Shown: in pieces, positions 39,401 through 50,313 of the stretch | Layout: each line of letters begins with the position of its first letter | Numbering within the stretch: position 1 is the stretch's first letter | Origin: Rhizobium oryzihabitans | Lineage (GTDB): Bacteria > Pseudomonadota > Alphaproteobacteria > Rhizobiales > Rhizobiaceae | Direction of reading: 5' to 3' | Assembly (NCBI RefSeq): GCF_010669145.1 | Contig: NZ_CP048635.1 | Location: forward strand, 1,372,501-1,436,500 | DNA: 64,000 bases | The notes under the pieces: generated by a model | Seen by the model: the letters and a program-made list of their open reading frames with translations, nothing else | Database searches by the model: none | What the model was told of the DNA's origin: nothing | Position numbers and translations under genes: made by a program

Positions 39401-42400
39401 ATGAACATCACCGACATTTTCATCCGGCGTCCCGTTCTTGCCCTGGTGGTGAGTGCGCTGATCATCGTGATCGGCTACCAGTCGTCCCGCGTGCTCTCGG
39501 TGCGTCAATATCCCCTTACCCAGAATGCCGTGGTTACGGTGACGACCGCTTATCCGGGTGCTGCGCCGGATGTGATCGCCGGCTTCATCACGACGCCACT
39601 CGAAAACGCCATCGCCCAGGCCAATGGCATCGATTACATGACCTCGTCGAGCACCAGCGGGACGTCGATCATCACTGTCAACCTGCGGCTCAATTACAAT
39701 GCGGATGCGGCGATGACGGAAATCAACGCCAAGGTATCCTCGGTTATCAATCAATTGCCGTCGGGAACGCAACAGCCCATCATGACGGTTTCGATCGGCC
39801 AGACGATCGATGCGATGTATATCGGCTTTCGCAGCGATGTTCTGGCCGGCAACCAGATCACCGACTATCTGACGCGGGTGGTCCAGCCCAAGTTGCAAGC
39901 CGTCAACGGCGTTCAGACCGCCGAAATTCTCGGCGGCAGAACCTTCGCATTGAGGGCCTGGCTGGTGCCCGACAAGCTCGCGGCTTACGGGCTGACAGCT
40001 GGGGATGTGCGGAATGCACTGGCGGCCAACAACTACATCTCGGGCATCGGCACCACGCGCGGTCAGATGACCCAGACGGTGCTTACGGCACGGACGGACC
40101 TGCATTCGGCCGACGAGTTCAAAGACATGGTGGTCACGCAGATCGGCGGCACCACGGTGCGCCTGAAGGATATCGCCACCGTCGAACTCGGGTCGCAGAA
40201 CCCCGATGTCCAGATCAGCTTCGATGCGCAGACCGGTGTCTTCATCGGCATCCAGATCGCGCCGACGGCAAATCTGCTCGACGTGATTGCCGGTGTGCGT
40301 GCGGCGTTCCCGGAGATTCAGAAACAGCTGCCACAAGGGCTCGAAGGCTATATCGTCTATGATTCCAGTATTTTCGTTACCAAGTCGATCGATGAGGTGG
40401 TGAAAAGCCTGGTCGAGGCTCTGGTGATCGTCATTTTCGTGGTGTTCGCCTTTCTCGGTTCGCCGCGTTCGGTTGCCATCCCCATCGTCGCCATCCCGCT
40501 ATCGCTGGTCGGCACCTTCGCGATGATGCTGATCTTTGGCTTTTCAATAAACCTGCTGACCCTGCTGGCTTTCGTGCTGGCCATCGGCCTTGTGGTCGAT
40601 GACGCCATCATCGTCGTGGAAAATGTCAACCGTCACATCGAGGAGGGCGCCGCGCCGATGCAGGCAGCACTGGCTGCCGCTCACGAGCTGGTCGGGCCGA
40701 TCCTCGCAATGACTGTGGTGCTGATCGCCGTCTATGTACCGATCGGCTTTCAGGGCGGCCTGACCGGTGCTCTTTTCACAGAATTCGCCTTCACGCTCGT
40801 CGGCGCCGTGACCGTTTCCATGATCATCGCGCTGACCCTGACGCCGATGATGTGCTCGCGCATCCTGAAGCCGCATCTGACGGACCGCAGCGGCTGGGAG
40901 GAGCGTATCTCGGATTTTATCGATCGGCGCTTCTCGGAAATTCATAGACCCTATACACGATTGCTGCACGGCAGCCTGAATACGATACCGGTGGCGCTGG
41001 TATTTGCCGCCATTGTGCTTGGCAGCATCTATTTTCTGTACACAAGCGCCAAGAGCGAACTGGCCCCCAATGAGGACCAGGGATTTCTCGCCGCGCAGGT
41101 GACCAATGCCCCCAACGCAACGCTTCAACAGAAACTGCTCAGTTCCGACCAGGTCACCAAGATCTTCCGCAGCTTCCCGGAGACCGACAAGAGCCTGCAG
41201 GTTGAGGTGCCAGGCACATCGTTCCAGGGCATGGTGCTGAAGCCGTGGGACGAACGTGCAAGAACGGCAGACCAGTTACAGCCGCTGGTGCAGGCCGAAA
41301 TGGCGAAAATCGCGGGAGGCCAGGCGGTTGTCTTCCAGTTGCCGCCGCTGCCCGGCGCCAGCGGCTTGCCGGTGCAGTTCGCCATCGGCAGCACGGGTAG
41401 CTTCGACCAGCTCAACGAAGTATCCAGCTCCGTCCTGCAGGAAGCGCAGAAATCCGGTGAGTTCATCTTCCTGACGAAGGATCTTTACGTCGACAATCCG
41501 CAATATTCTATCCTGATCGATCGTAGCAAGGCATCGGCGCTTGGCCTGCCGATGAGCACCGTGGGAGCATCACTCGCTTCCATGCTGGGTGGTGGCTATG
41601 TCAACTATTTCAGCATCGACAACCGCGCCTACCAAGTCATTCCGCAGGTTGAACAACGCTCGCGCCAGACCATCGATCAGATCATGGACTACCCGATCGC
41701 AAGCGTGAACGGTGCGAAGATCCCGCTCTCGGCGATTGCCACGGTGAAGCTTGAGGCAACCCCACGATCGGTCGCGCATTTCCAGCAGTTGAACTCTGCC
41801 ACCGTTTCCGGCGTGCCCGCGCCGGGCGTTGCCGTCGGGGATGCCCTGGAGACGCTGAGGTCGATCGCGGCGCGGACGCTGCCGCAGGGCTACACGGTAG
41901 ACTTTGGGGGGCAGTCCCGCCAGTTTGTGCAGGAATCGAGCGGCATGGCCGCCACTTTCGCTCTTGCACTCATCATCGTTTTTCTGGCGCTATCGGCACA
42001 GTTCAACAGTTTCCGCGATCCGCTGATCATTCTTGTGTCGGTGCCCATGTCTATAGCGGGCGCACTGGCTTTCATAAGCCTCGGAATCGGCGGGGCAACG
42101 ATGAACATCTATACGCAGGTCGGGCTGGTCACATTGATGGGACTGATCAGCAAGCACGGCATTCTGATCGTAGAGGTGGCGAACACGCTGCAGGCTTCCG
42201 GCAAATCCAAGCGCGAGGCGATTGAAGGCGCCTGCGGCATCCGGCTGCGCCCGATCCTTATGACGACCGGAGCCATGGTTCTGGGCGTGGTGCCGCTGAT
42301 ACTGGCCACCGGCGCTGGTGCGGCTGCCCGCTACAATATGGGTTTGGTGATTGCCACGGGGCTTGCCATCGGCACATTGTTCACGCTCTTCGTGGTGCCT

Positions 42401-42460
42401 GCCGTCTACATGGTGCTGGCCGCGGATCACCGCAGGCAGGATGGCGTCGCGGCACCATAA
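39401..42460 (+). CDS. RND-family efflux pump, inner-membrane permease (HAE1/AcrB type)
   Basis: 1019 residues with twelve membrane helices and two large periplasmic loops. It starts with the typical MNITDIFIRRPVLALVV. Helix 4 carries GLVVDDAIIVVEN with the paired Asp of the proton relay. It exports drugs or hydrophobic compounds by proton antiport with the upstream adaptor; no TolC-type gene is adjacent, so an outer-membrane partner is presumably encoded elsewhere. Intact and of normal length. Confidence 0.93.
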   Translation: MNITDIFIRRPVLALVVSALIIVIGYQSSRVLSVRQYPLTQNAVVTVTTAYPGAAPDVIAGFITTPLENAIAQANGIDYMTSSSTSGTSIITVNLRLNYNADAAMTEINAKVSSVINQLPSGTQQPIMTVSIGQTIDAMYIGFRSDVLAGNQITDYLTRVVQPKLQAVNGVQTAEILGGRTFALRAWLVPDKLAAYGLTAGDVRNALAANNYISGIGTTRGQMTQTVLTARTDLHSADEFKDMVVTQIGGTTVRLKDIATVELGSQNPDVQISFDAQTGVFIGIQIAPTANLLDVIAGVRAAFPEIQKQLPQGLEGYIVYDSSIFVTKSIDEVVKSLVEALVIVIFVVFAFLGSPRSVAIPIVAIPLSLVGTFAMMLIFGFSINLLTLLAFVLAIGLVVDDAIIVVENVNRHIEEGAAPMQAALAAAHELVGPILAMTVVLIAVYVPIGFQGGLTGALFTEFAFTLVGAVTVSMIIALTLTPMMCSRILKPHLTDRSGWEERISDFIDRRFSEIHRPYTRLLHGSLNTIPVALVFAAIVLGSIYFLYTSAKSELAPNEDQGFLAAQVTNAPNATLQQKLLSSDQVTKIFRSFPETDKSLQVEVPGTSFQGMVLKPWDERARTADQLQPLVQAEMAKIAGGQAVVFQLPPLPGASGLPVQFAIGSTGSFDQLNEVSSSVLQEAQKSGEFIFLTKDLYVDNPQYSILIDRSKASALGLPMSTVGASLASMLGGGYVNYFSIDNRAYQVIPQVEQRSRQTIDQIMDYPIASVNGAKIPLSAIATVKLEATPRSVAHFQQLNSATVSGVPAPGVAVGDALETLRSIAARTLPQGYTVDFGGQSRQFVQESSGMAATFALALIIVFLALSAQFNSFRDPLIILVSVPMSIAGALAFISLGIGGATMNIYTQVGLVTLMGLISKHGILIVEVANTLQASGKSKREAIEGACGIRLRPILMTTGAMVLGVVPLILATGAGAAARYNMGLVIATGLAIGTLFTLFVVPAVYMVLAADHRRQDGVAAP

Positions 42461-42582
42461 CGATCAATCTATCCGACTTTTAAAGTATTGGTGATTGGCC
42501 ACTCCCTCGTGCCGTTTCCGGTTTAAAGGTGATAACCGGACTTTGGCGAAATCGACTGTCAAATATTCCTTTCATCGGGTCA

Positions 42583-43746
<1,164 letters not shown>

Positions 43747-43833
43747 TCAATCCTGCTTATATGACGCCCCGTAGGCGGTAAAATTTGCATTGAAAAGCGC
43801 AGCTGAGCGCGTGTCTCGGCCAGCCGATCTCGC

Positions 43834-45876
43834 TCAGTTGTCTGGCTTCTGCCAGAGGCGACGATCATATGGGATCGGTGCGTAGTCGTGCCGCTGATTA
43901 AGCTTTTTCAGATAGCGCTTGCGGTAGCTCTGTTCATCTTCAAACTCGATGTTTTCCAATACGGTTTCCGCACCCAATTCATAGTAGAGATCGAGATTGC
44001 TGAGATCCGGCACAGGCGTTTCACCGCGCTCACATTCGCCCTGCATTTGCCAAAAGAGGTCCTCCAGACGTCGCGCCAAAGCAGGAATATCCCGCAACAC
44101 GCTCGTTTCGCGCTGCCGGGCGATCGACACTCTCACCTCCAGGAGGCTCTTCCGATCGCGTTCGAAGCCGATGGCGCGGGCGACATAGTCTTCCGGCGAA
44201 GAGCAAAGCATCTCCGGGACACCGGCTGCGGTAACGATGCTGCCGCAGAAGCGTGCGGCAAACGTCTTTCCCGACATGGTGAGGACAGGCAGGCCGGATG
44301 TTATCGCATCCGCGGCCGTGGAGTGGGCACCATAGGGGAACGTATCCAGGAACAGATCGGCGACGCCGATACGGGCAATATGCTGCGGGTTCTGGACCTT
44401 CGGTGCAAATACGAGCCGTTCCGGCGCGACACCGCTTTTTTCCGCGACGTCTCGCAGGCGCTGATTGACATCGTCATCGCCGGTCAGCAACCACAATAGG
44501 CTGCCGGGCGTCTGTGACAGGATTGTCATCCATCGTGCAAAGCAGTTTTCCGTGATTTTCTGCATGCCATTGAAACTGGCGTAGACGAACGCATCCTCCG
44601 GCAATCCGACCTCGGCTCGGCTCGGCCGGGCGGCTATGGACCGCTTTCGGTCCAGCGGCTGGTCGCAGGCGATGCGCAGCACCTTTTCGGAGTAATAGAT
44701 TTCGTTTTCTTCCGGGATCATGTATCCGTCAGAGATCAGATACTGATGGAACGGGCTTCCCGTCGATCCCGGATAGCCGCAGAAGCTGACGATGACAGGC
44801 GCAGGGCGATAGGCGAAAATCTTTGCGCGGGCGTCCTTGGTATAGCCGTTCACGTCGATCAGTATATCGATTTCGTCGGAGATGATTTGCGATGCGGCAG
44901 TGGCATCATCCAGGCCGTTGATATCCCGCCAGCAATGGACCGCGGCCTTTATTCGCTCCTGCGTGCTGTCCGTATTGCGGACATTGCCGCAATAATAGGC
45001 GAAAACTTCAAGGCTGTTCTTGTCATGCAACTCCAGAACCTCGCAAAGAGCAAAGCCCACGGCATGATCGCGAAGATCCGATGAGAGGTAGCCGACGCGC
45101 AGGCGCTGACCGGTTCCGGACTTCTGCTTTGGCGACCTGCGCGGAAAACGGCTCAGGTCCGGACATGCGCCGACGAGTGTTTTGCTAAAGCGATATGCCT
45201 TGGCCAGCTGGAACATCGGATCGTCAGCGTAGCAGCTTAACGTCAGCGACGAAATTGCATCGATCATCTTGCGGGGGGCGAGGTGGTTTGACGGTGCAAG
45301 CACCGGCCACTTGCACTGGCGCTGCCGCAACGATGCCCAGTGCTGCCCTGCCTCCGGCGAATCCGGCCGCAGCTCGAACGCCTGCAGCAATGCGTTTTCA
45401 GCTTCTTCAAACTTTCCGGCGCCTTCGAGGACGCGGCCGATATTCTGCAAGATCATATGCCGATGCCCAACCGCCTCGGCGTCGATATGGTGCGTGGACT
45501 CGGCGTACTGTGACCATTGCTCAACCGCCTGACCGATGAGCCCCGCATCTTCAAGCACACGACCGAGATTGATGTGGCCGGGGGCAAATTCCGGGTTGGC
45601 TTTCAGGCAGGCGCGGAATGCCTGGACGGCACCCGCGGGATCGCCACCTTGACTGAGAACGACAGCATAGTTGAAGTAAGCGAGATGGATAGCGGGACTA
45701 TTGTCGTTGAATGCGACCCATGTCTTGTAGAGTTCCGCAGCAGCGGCGTGTTGACCTGCGCCATTGAGAGCCTCGGCCAGGCGCAGCAAATCCAGAAGAC
45801 TCAGCCGCTGGTTCCGCGCGAGATCAAGTGCATTGGAAGCATCGTCGTTTGAAGTAGCGGCGTGGTTGGCGGTCAT
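43834..45876 (-). CDS. TPR-containing GT41 glycosyltransferase (O-GlcNAc transferase/SPINDLY-like)
   Basis: 680 residues from ATG 45876 (AGGAT just upstream); a TTG at 45891 is an alternative. The N-terminal 220 residues are TPR repeats (AVQAFRACLKANPEFAPGHI and AENALLQAFELRPDSPEAG). The C-terminal catalytic region matches GT41: GYLSSDLRDHAVG (catalytic-region His), YASFNGMQKITENCFARW (Lys that contacts UDP) and DLFLDTFPYGAHSTAADAI. GT41 enzymes glycosylate proteins in the cytosol: OGT and SPINDLY in eukaryotes, HMW1C and FlmG in bacteria. Its neighbours include a Ser/Thr-rich repeat protein, a plausible substrate (inferred). Confidence 0.9.
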   Translation of the reverse strand: MTANHAATSNDDASNALDLARNQRLSLLDLLRLAEALNGAGQHAAAAELYKTWVAFNDNSPAIHLAYFNYAVVLSQGGDPAGAVQAFRACLKANPEFAPGHINLGRVLEDAGLIGQAVEQWSQYAESTHHIDAEAVGHRHMILQNIGRVLEGAGKFEEAENALLQAFELRPDSPEAGQHWASLRQRQCKWPVLAPSNHLAPRKMIDAISSLTLSCYADDPMFQLAKAYRFSKTLVGACPDLSRFPRRSPKQKSGTGQRLRVGYLSSDLRDHAVGFALCEVLELHDKNSLEVFAYYCGNVRNTDSTQERIKAAVHCWRDINGLDDATAASQIISDEIDILIDVNGYTKDARAKIFAYRPAPVIVSFCGYPGSTGSPFHQYLISDGYMIPEENEIYYSEKVLRIACDQPLDRKRSIAARPSRAEVGLPEDAFVYASFNGMQKITENCFARWMTILSQTPGSLLWLLTGDDDVNQRLRDVAEKSGVAPERLVFAPKVQNPQHIARIGVADLFLDTFPYGAHSTAADAITSGLPVLTMSGKTFAARFCGSIVTAAGVPEMLCSSPEDYVARAIGFERDRKSLLEVRVSIARQRETSVLRDIPALARRLEDLFWQMQGECERGETPVPDLSNLDLYYELGAETVLENIEFEDEQSYRKRYLKKLNQRHDYAPIPYDRRLWQKPDN

Positions 45877-46095
45877 GGCATCCTGCGGCAAGCGACGAGG
45901 GGTTCGAAAGTAGAAACAGCCTGTTGGCGGGCCGTTTTTAGCTATCGCAGATAACTTGCCTGTGGCTGGATGTGTTTACTCAGGACTACTTGTGCGGAGC
46001 GGGACTAAACCTCTGCGAAGCTTGTGGTTTAGCGAGGTGAAATTTCCCAAGGCTCGCTCCGGCGCCATCCTGCTGGCATCGGAGCCTCGCATGTT

Positions 46096-47070
46096 CTACC
46101 GAAGAGAATGTTTCATTCTGTAGCTTGCCAAAGCGAGTGACGGATTGATTTGATAGACGCTGTGGAAGTCTTCATCTGTGAAGTATTGGTAAGAATGCGC
46201 GGCATGTTCCCGGAAAAGGCCGAGTAGATCGTGCCGCATCTGTTGGTTTGCCCATTCCAGCAACCCCGCCTTGAAGATGATGAAGATCGGATAAAATTTT
46301 GCCCTGAAGATCGGGCTGTCTTCAAAAAGCTTCTCGGCGTCTCTCAGCGCTTTGAACATTTCGAGACGACGTTCGTCGAAAGTACTCGTGTGCTGCTCAC
46401 GTCCTGGGACGAGACGATGCGTCGTCAGGCTGCTGTTAATGGCCAGAAAGTGCCCGGCATTCATATAGGCTGCCCAATGCGGCAGGATGTCTTCGTTGAT
46501 TCTGGCTGTCGAGAAGTGCCAGTTTGTTCGGCGGATGAATGATGTCCGCAGGATCTTGTTCCAGGGGTAATTGATCGTCACCAGGAACTGCGCGGCCGAG
46601 TCGAGATCGATCATTGCGCTTTCGCGATCGCCGAGGACATTATCCCAGATATTTTTATCGATAGGCGACATTTCCCCGGGAGGGCCGTCGGCCGTTCTCA
46701 ACACATCATATCTGAATGCTGCGACATCGATATTCGTGCTGTCCATCAAGGGTAGAACGGTATCGACAGCTCCCGCGCCCAAGATGTCGTCGGCATCGTG
46801 AAACAGGCAATATTCGCTGTCGATCGTCGCCAGCGCCCTGTTGCGAGCAACGCCCGGCCCAGTGTTCATTGCGTTGCGCATCAGCCTTATATTGGCGTGG
46901 CGTGCAACATATTGCTCAACGATGTCGCAGGTATTGTCGGTGGAGGCATCGTCAACGACGACGATATCCATGTCGGTTTCATTGCGCAGAACACTGTCGA
47001 GTGTCTCGCCGATGAGATTGGCTATGTTGAAAGCCGGGATGATGACGGATATTTTTGCCACGACAGACAC
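46096..47070 (-). CDS. Family 2 glycosyltransferase
   Basis: 324 residues from a GTG start. The GT-A fold is shown by ISVIIPAFNIANLIGETLDS, VVDDASTDNTCDIV and CLFHDADDILG, with the D-x-D-type HDADD that binds the nucleotide-sugar metal. The acceptor is unknown. It lies 93 bases after the octad-repeat gene, with a hairpin between them, and 205 bases before the GT41 gene. It may extend a protein-linked sugar or act in surface polysaccharide synthesis. Confidence 0.88.
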   Translation of the reverse strand: MSVVAKISVIIPAFNIANLIGETLDSVLRNETDMDIVVVDDASTDNTCDIVEQYVARHANIRLMRNAMNTGPGVARNRALATIDSEYCLFHDADDILGAGAVDTVLPLMDSTNIDVAAFRYDVLRTADGPPGEMSPIDKNIWDNVLGDRESAMIDLDSAAQFLVTINYPWNKILRTSFIRRTNWHFSTARINEDILPHWAAYMNAGHFLAINSSLTTHRLVPGREQHTSTFDERRLEMFKALRDAEKLFEDSPIFRAKFYPIFIIFKAGLLEWANQQMRHDLLGLFREHAAHSYQYFTDEDFHSVYQINPSLALASYRMKHSLR

Positions 47071-47112
47071 TCGATGTTTTCTGTTGCATTCTGCATTTAA
47101 AATGCATCCGCG

Positions 47113-47141
47113 CTATGACGCGGCCCTCTGCCGCGTCATAG
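47113..47141 (-). terminator. Hairpin between the octad-repeat gene and the GT2 gene
   Basis: CTATGACGCGG at 47113–47123 and CCGCGTCATAG at 47131–47141 form a perfect 11-bp stem with a 7-base loop, right after the octad-repeat stop. In the sense of the operon the T-run after it is poor (GCATTTT 15 bases on), so it may act as a partial terminator or an RNA 3'-end stabiliser, setting high octad-protein and low transferase expression (inferred). Confidence 0.55.
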
Positions 47142-47162
47142 ATTTTCTGTTTTCTCCAAGTC

Positions 47163-49574
47163 TTATGCTGTCTTGTAGGCCTTGATGACAGCCTCGACCT
47201 GTCCATCGTTCATTGCCCCGACCTGTTTGGCAGAGAACGCCGCAGCGTTGGTGCCGCCGAGACCGGCAAGGGTCGCGGTCGAAAGGCTGGCGATGACTGT
47301 GGCGCTTAAGGCCTTGATCTCGTCGGTGGAGAAGAGCTTGAGTTCGTCGCTGCTCAGGGTCGCGACCTGGGCGGAACTGAGGCCGGCGATCTGATCAGAG
47401 GTGAGTGCTTTGATCTGTTCGCTGGACAGGGCCGCGAAATGCGACGAAGACATGGCGGCGATCTGCGCTTTGGTCAGTGCCGCAGTGCTTTCGGTGCTGA
47501 GACCGGCAAGGGCAGCTGTGGAGAGCTTGGCCATGGCGGTGACGCTGAGGGCCTTGATCTCGCTACTCGAGAAGGTCGCGAGGTCGCTGCTGTCCAGGGC
47601 TGCAATCTGGGCTGTGCCGAGGCCGGCGATCTGATCCGAGTTGAGGGCCTTGATCTGGTCGCTGGACAGTGCCGCGAACTGCGTCGTGGAGAGGCCTGCG
47701 ACCTGGGCTCTGCTGAGAGCGGCGATGCTGGCAGTGCCCAGCTTTGTTGCATCGAGGCTGGCGAGGGCCTTGGCGCTGATGGCCTTGATCTCATCGGTTG
47801 AGAAGGTGGCGATGGCGCTGGAGGAAAGCGCGTTCAGCTGTTCCGAAGAGAGTGCTGCGATCTGCGTCTTGGTCAGTGCCGCAGCGTTTTCGGTGCCGAG
47901 ACCGGCAAGGGCGGCTGTGGAGAGCTTGGCCATGGCGGTGACGCTGAGGGCCTTGATCTCGTCAGTCGAGAAGGTCGCGAGGTCGCTGCTGTCCAGGGCT
48001 GCAATCTGGGCTGTGCCGAGGCCGGCGATCTGATCCGAGTTGAGGGCCTTGATCTGGTCGCTCGACAGTGCCGCGAACTGCGTCGTGGAGAGGCCTGCGA
48101 CCTGGGCTCTGCTAAGAGCGGCGATGCTGGCAGTGCCCAGCTTTGTTGCATCGAGGCTGGCGAGGGCCTTGGCGCTGATGGCCTTGATCTCATCGGTTGA
48201 GAAGGTGGCGATGGCGCTGGAGGAAAGCGCGTTCAGCTGTTCCGAAGAGAGTGCTGCGATCTGCGTCTTGGTCAGTGCCGCAGCGTTTTCGGTGCTGAGA
48301 CCGGCAAGGGCAGCTGTGGAGAGCTTGGCCATGGCGGTGACGCTGAGGGCCTTGATCTCGTCAGTCGAGAAGGTCGCGAGGTCGCTGCTGTCCAAGGCTG
48401 CAATCTGGGCTGTGCCGAGGCCGGCGATCTGATCCGAGTTGAGGGCCTTGATCTGGTCGCTCGACAGTGCCGCGAACTGCGTCGTGGAGAGGCCTGCGAC
48501 CTGGGCTCTGCTGAGAGCGGCGATGCTGGCAGTGCCCAGCTTTGTTGCATCGAGGCTGGCGAGGGCCTTGGCGCTGATGGCCTTGATCTCATCGGTTGAG
48601 AAGGTGGCGATGGCGCTGGAGGAAAGCGCGTTCAGCTGTTCCGAAGAGAGTGCTGCGATCTGCGTCTTGGTCAGTGCCGCAGCGTTTTCGGTGCTGAGAC
48701 CGGCAAGGGCAGCTGTGGAGAGCTTGGCCATGGCGGTGACGCTGAGGGCCTTGATCTCGTCAGTCGAGAAGGTCGCGAGGTCGCTGCTGTCCAGGGCTGC
48801 AATCTGGGCTGTGCCGAGGCCGGCGATCTGATCCGAGTTGAGGGCCTTGATTTGGTCGCTCGACAGTGCCGCGAACTGCGTCGTGGAGAGGCCTGCGACC
48901 TGGGCTCTGCTGAGAGCGGCGATGCTGGCAGTGCCCAGCTTTGTTGCATCGAGGCTGGCGAGGGCCTTGGCGCTGATGGCCTTGATCTCATCGGTTGAGA
49001 AGGTGGCGATGGCGCTGGAGGAAAGCGCGTTCAGCTGTTCCGAAGAGAGTGCTGCGATCTGCGTCTTGGTCAGTGCCGCAGCGTTTTCGGTGCCGAGACC
49101 GGCAAGGGCGGCTGTGGAGAGCTTGGCCATGGCGGTGACGCTGAGGGCCTTGATCTCGTCAGTCGAGAAGGTCGCGAGGTCGCTGCTGTCCAGGGCTGCA
49201 ATCTGGGCTGTGCCGAGGCCGGCGATCTGGGCCGAATTAAGAGCCTTGATCTGGTCGCTCGACATCGCTTCGATCTGGCTGGCATAAAGCGCAGTGACCT
49301 GAGCCGATGACAGGCTGCTGACCTGAGCAGCGCTCAATTTTGCGATCTGGGATAGGGTTAGTGCCTTGAAGGAGGTCGCGGAAATTGCCCGGATGTCTTC
49401 AGAGCTGAAAAGAGCAAGGCTATCCGTGCTCAAAGAGGCGATCTGAGACGAGGTTAGCGCCTTGATCTTGGTGCTATCCAGGGCATTCACATCCTCCGAC
49501 GTTAGACTGGCAATTGTGGACGTAGAAAGCTTGGAAATCTGCACAGCAGACAGTGAGGAGAGTATTGAAGTCAT
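47163..49574 (-). CDS. Octapeptide-repeat protein (803 aa)
   Basis: The start at ATG 49574 follows AAGGA. After a seven-residue leader (MTSILSS) the whole protein is octads of the form L-S/T-S/T-x-Q/E-I/V/L-x-A, for example LSSDQIKA, FSTDEIKA, LSSAQVSS. I count 97 octads plus four five-residue units (LDATK): 7 + 776 + 20 = 803, exactly the length. There is no signal peptide, cysteine or recognised domain. Ser/Thr at positions 2–3 with Gln/Glu at 5 resembles helix-capping; a solenoid fold is possible. Four identical-type 133-residue blocks lie in the centre. It heads a row of glycosyltransferase genes and may be a cell-surface or secreted protein; function unknown. Confidence 0.85.
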   Translation of the reverse strand: MTSILSSLSAVQISKLSTSTIASLTSEDVNALDSTKIKALTSSQIASLSTDSLALFSSEDIRAISATSFKALTLSQIAKLSAAQVSSLSSAQVTALYASQIEAMSSDQIKALNSAQIAGLGTAQIAALDSSDLATFSTDEIKALSVTAMAKLSTAALAGLGTENAAALTKTQIAALSSEQLNALSSSAIATFSTDEIKAISAKALASLDATKLGTASIAALSRAQVAGLSTTQFAALSSDQIKALNSDQIAGLGTAQIAALDSSDLATFSTDEIKALSVTAMAKLSTAALAGLSTENAAALTKTQIAALSSEQLNALSSSAIATFSTDEIKAISAKALASLDATKLGTASIAALSRAQVAGLSTTQFAALSSDQIKALNSDQIAGLGTAQIAALDSSDLATFSTDEIKALSVTAMAKLSTAALAGLSTENAAALTKTQIAALSSEQLNALSSSAIATFSTDEIKAISAKALASLDATKLGTASIAALSRAQVAGLSTTQFAALSSDQIKALNSDQIAGLGTAQIAALDSSDLATFSTDEIKALSVTAMAKLSTAALAGLGTENAAALTKTQIAALSSEQLNALSSSAIATFSTDEIKAISAKALASLDATKLGTASIAALSRAQVAGLSTTQFAALSSDQIKALNSDQIAGLGTAQIAALDSSDLATFSSSEIKALSVTAMAKLSTAALAGLSTESTAALTKAQIAAMSSSHFAALSSEQIKALTSDQIAGLSSAQVATLSSDELKLFSTDEIKALSATVIASLSTATLAGLGGTNAAAFSAKQVGAMNDGQVEAVIKAYKTA
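47474..49285 (-). repeat. 399-bp tandem repeats within the octad gene (about 4.5 copies)
   Basis: The same sequence recurs every 399 bases (133 codons), for example at 47474, 47873, 48272, 48671 and 49070, with few differences. Each unit contains 16 octads plus the five-residue LDATK. Very high identity at the nucleotide level shows recent duplication or ongoing homogenisation. Copy number may vary between strains and be mis-assembled. Confidence 0.93.
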
Positions 49575-50313
49575 GAACGTGTCCTTTGAACCGAATGGCG
49601 ACTGGTCACGCCTATCTGCCGCCAGACACCGTGCTTGATGACAACGGTCCGACATCCGCAAATAAAGCGAAATTGTGGAGAACATGGCTCATGTGAACCT
49701 GCGCTGGAAAAGCATCATGCAATTCGAGCCGGATGACGGGCCCGGATTTTCCACGCTAGCTTGTGCGAATGCGCTTAATAATTTTGTGCCGCTTAAGAGT
49801 TCTTGCGACGTGTGTTTCATATCAGACTAACATTTAAAGGTGAGTTAATATTTGCAGTATTCAATTTAATTCTTGATTTTTATGAATTACATATATTTAT
49901 AAAGTATACGCTTCTAAAATAAACTAATTACAGCCGCTTCCATATAGCGGATATCTACATATTTTCCCACTAAATTAGGGGGAATTCATAATCAGTAAGA
50001 TTCTATGTTTGATTTTATTGAAAAATGTTGAGTCGTTCTTCCTTGGGTCGCACAGAGGAATGAGGTGAAAAGATCGCGTCGCACGTCTTAATTCATTGCG
50101 GAAGATGAAAGTGATCGTTAATGCGGCGGCGGTCGCGCCGCGCATGGTGCCCGCCAACCGAAGCTTCACCTCGAAGAATTCGGTTGGTGGGAGCATGCCG
50201 TGACGATCGAACGGCACGAAGAAATTCGGCTGGCCGTGGCGCAGGATCGCCTTCACCTCATCAGTTCCCCTTGATGATCCTCGCTATCTCGAGCCACCGG
50301 CCGACAGCGGGAC
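49575..50313. other. AT-rich upstream region of the octad gene
   Basis: About 740 bases. The part around 49830–50030 is distinctly AT-rich compared with the rest of the window, and probably holds the octad-gene promoter and perhaps nucleoid-protein binding. A 93-codon minus-strand frame at 49975–50256 has no recognised domain (it contains PPTEFFEVKLRLAGTMRG) and may be chance or a remnant. Confidence 0.5.

Noticed and set aside
38843..40336. A 497-codon frame antisense to the RND adaptor and pump
   Set aside because: Mirror frame of conserved pump genes, rich in Arg/His/Asp, without domains.
47474..49285. Regular repeats that might suggest a CRISPR array
   Set aside because: The repeats are 399 bp, contiguous, coding and without spacers; no cas genes are nearby.
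47401..49287. Repeated plus-strand frames of about 130 codons and other minus-frame repeats in the octad region
   Set aside because: They are the same 399-bp repeat read in other frames. The octad frame alone is continuous over 803 codons with a ribosome site.
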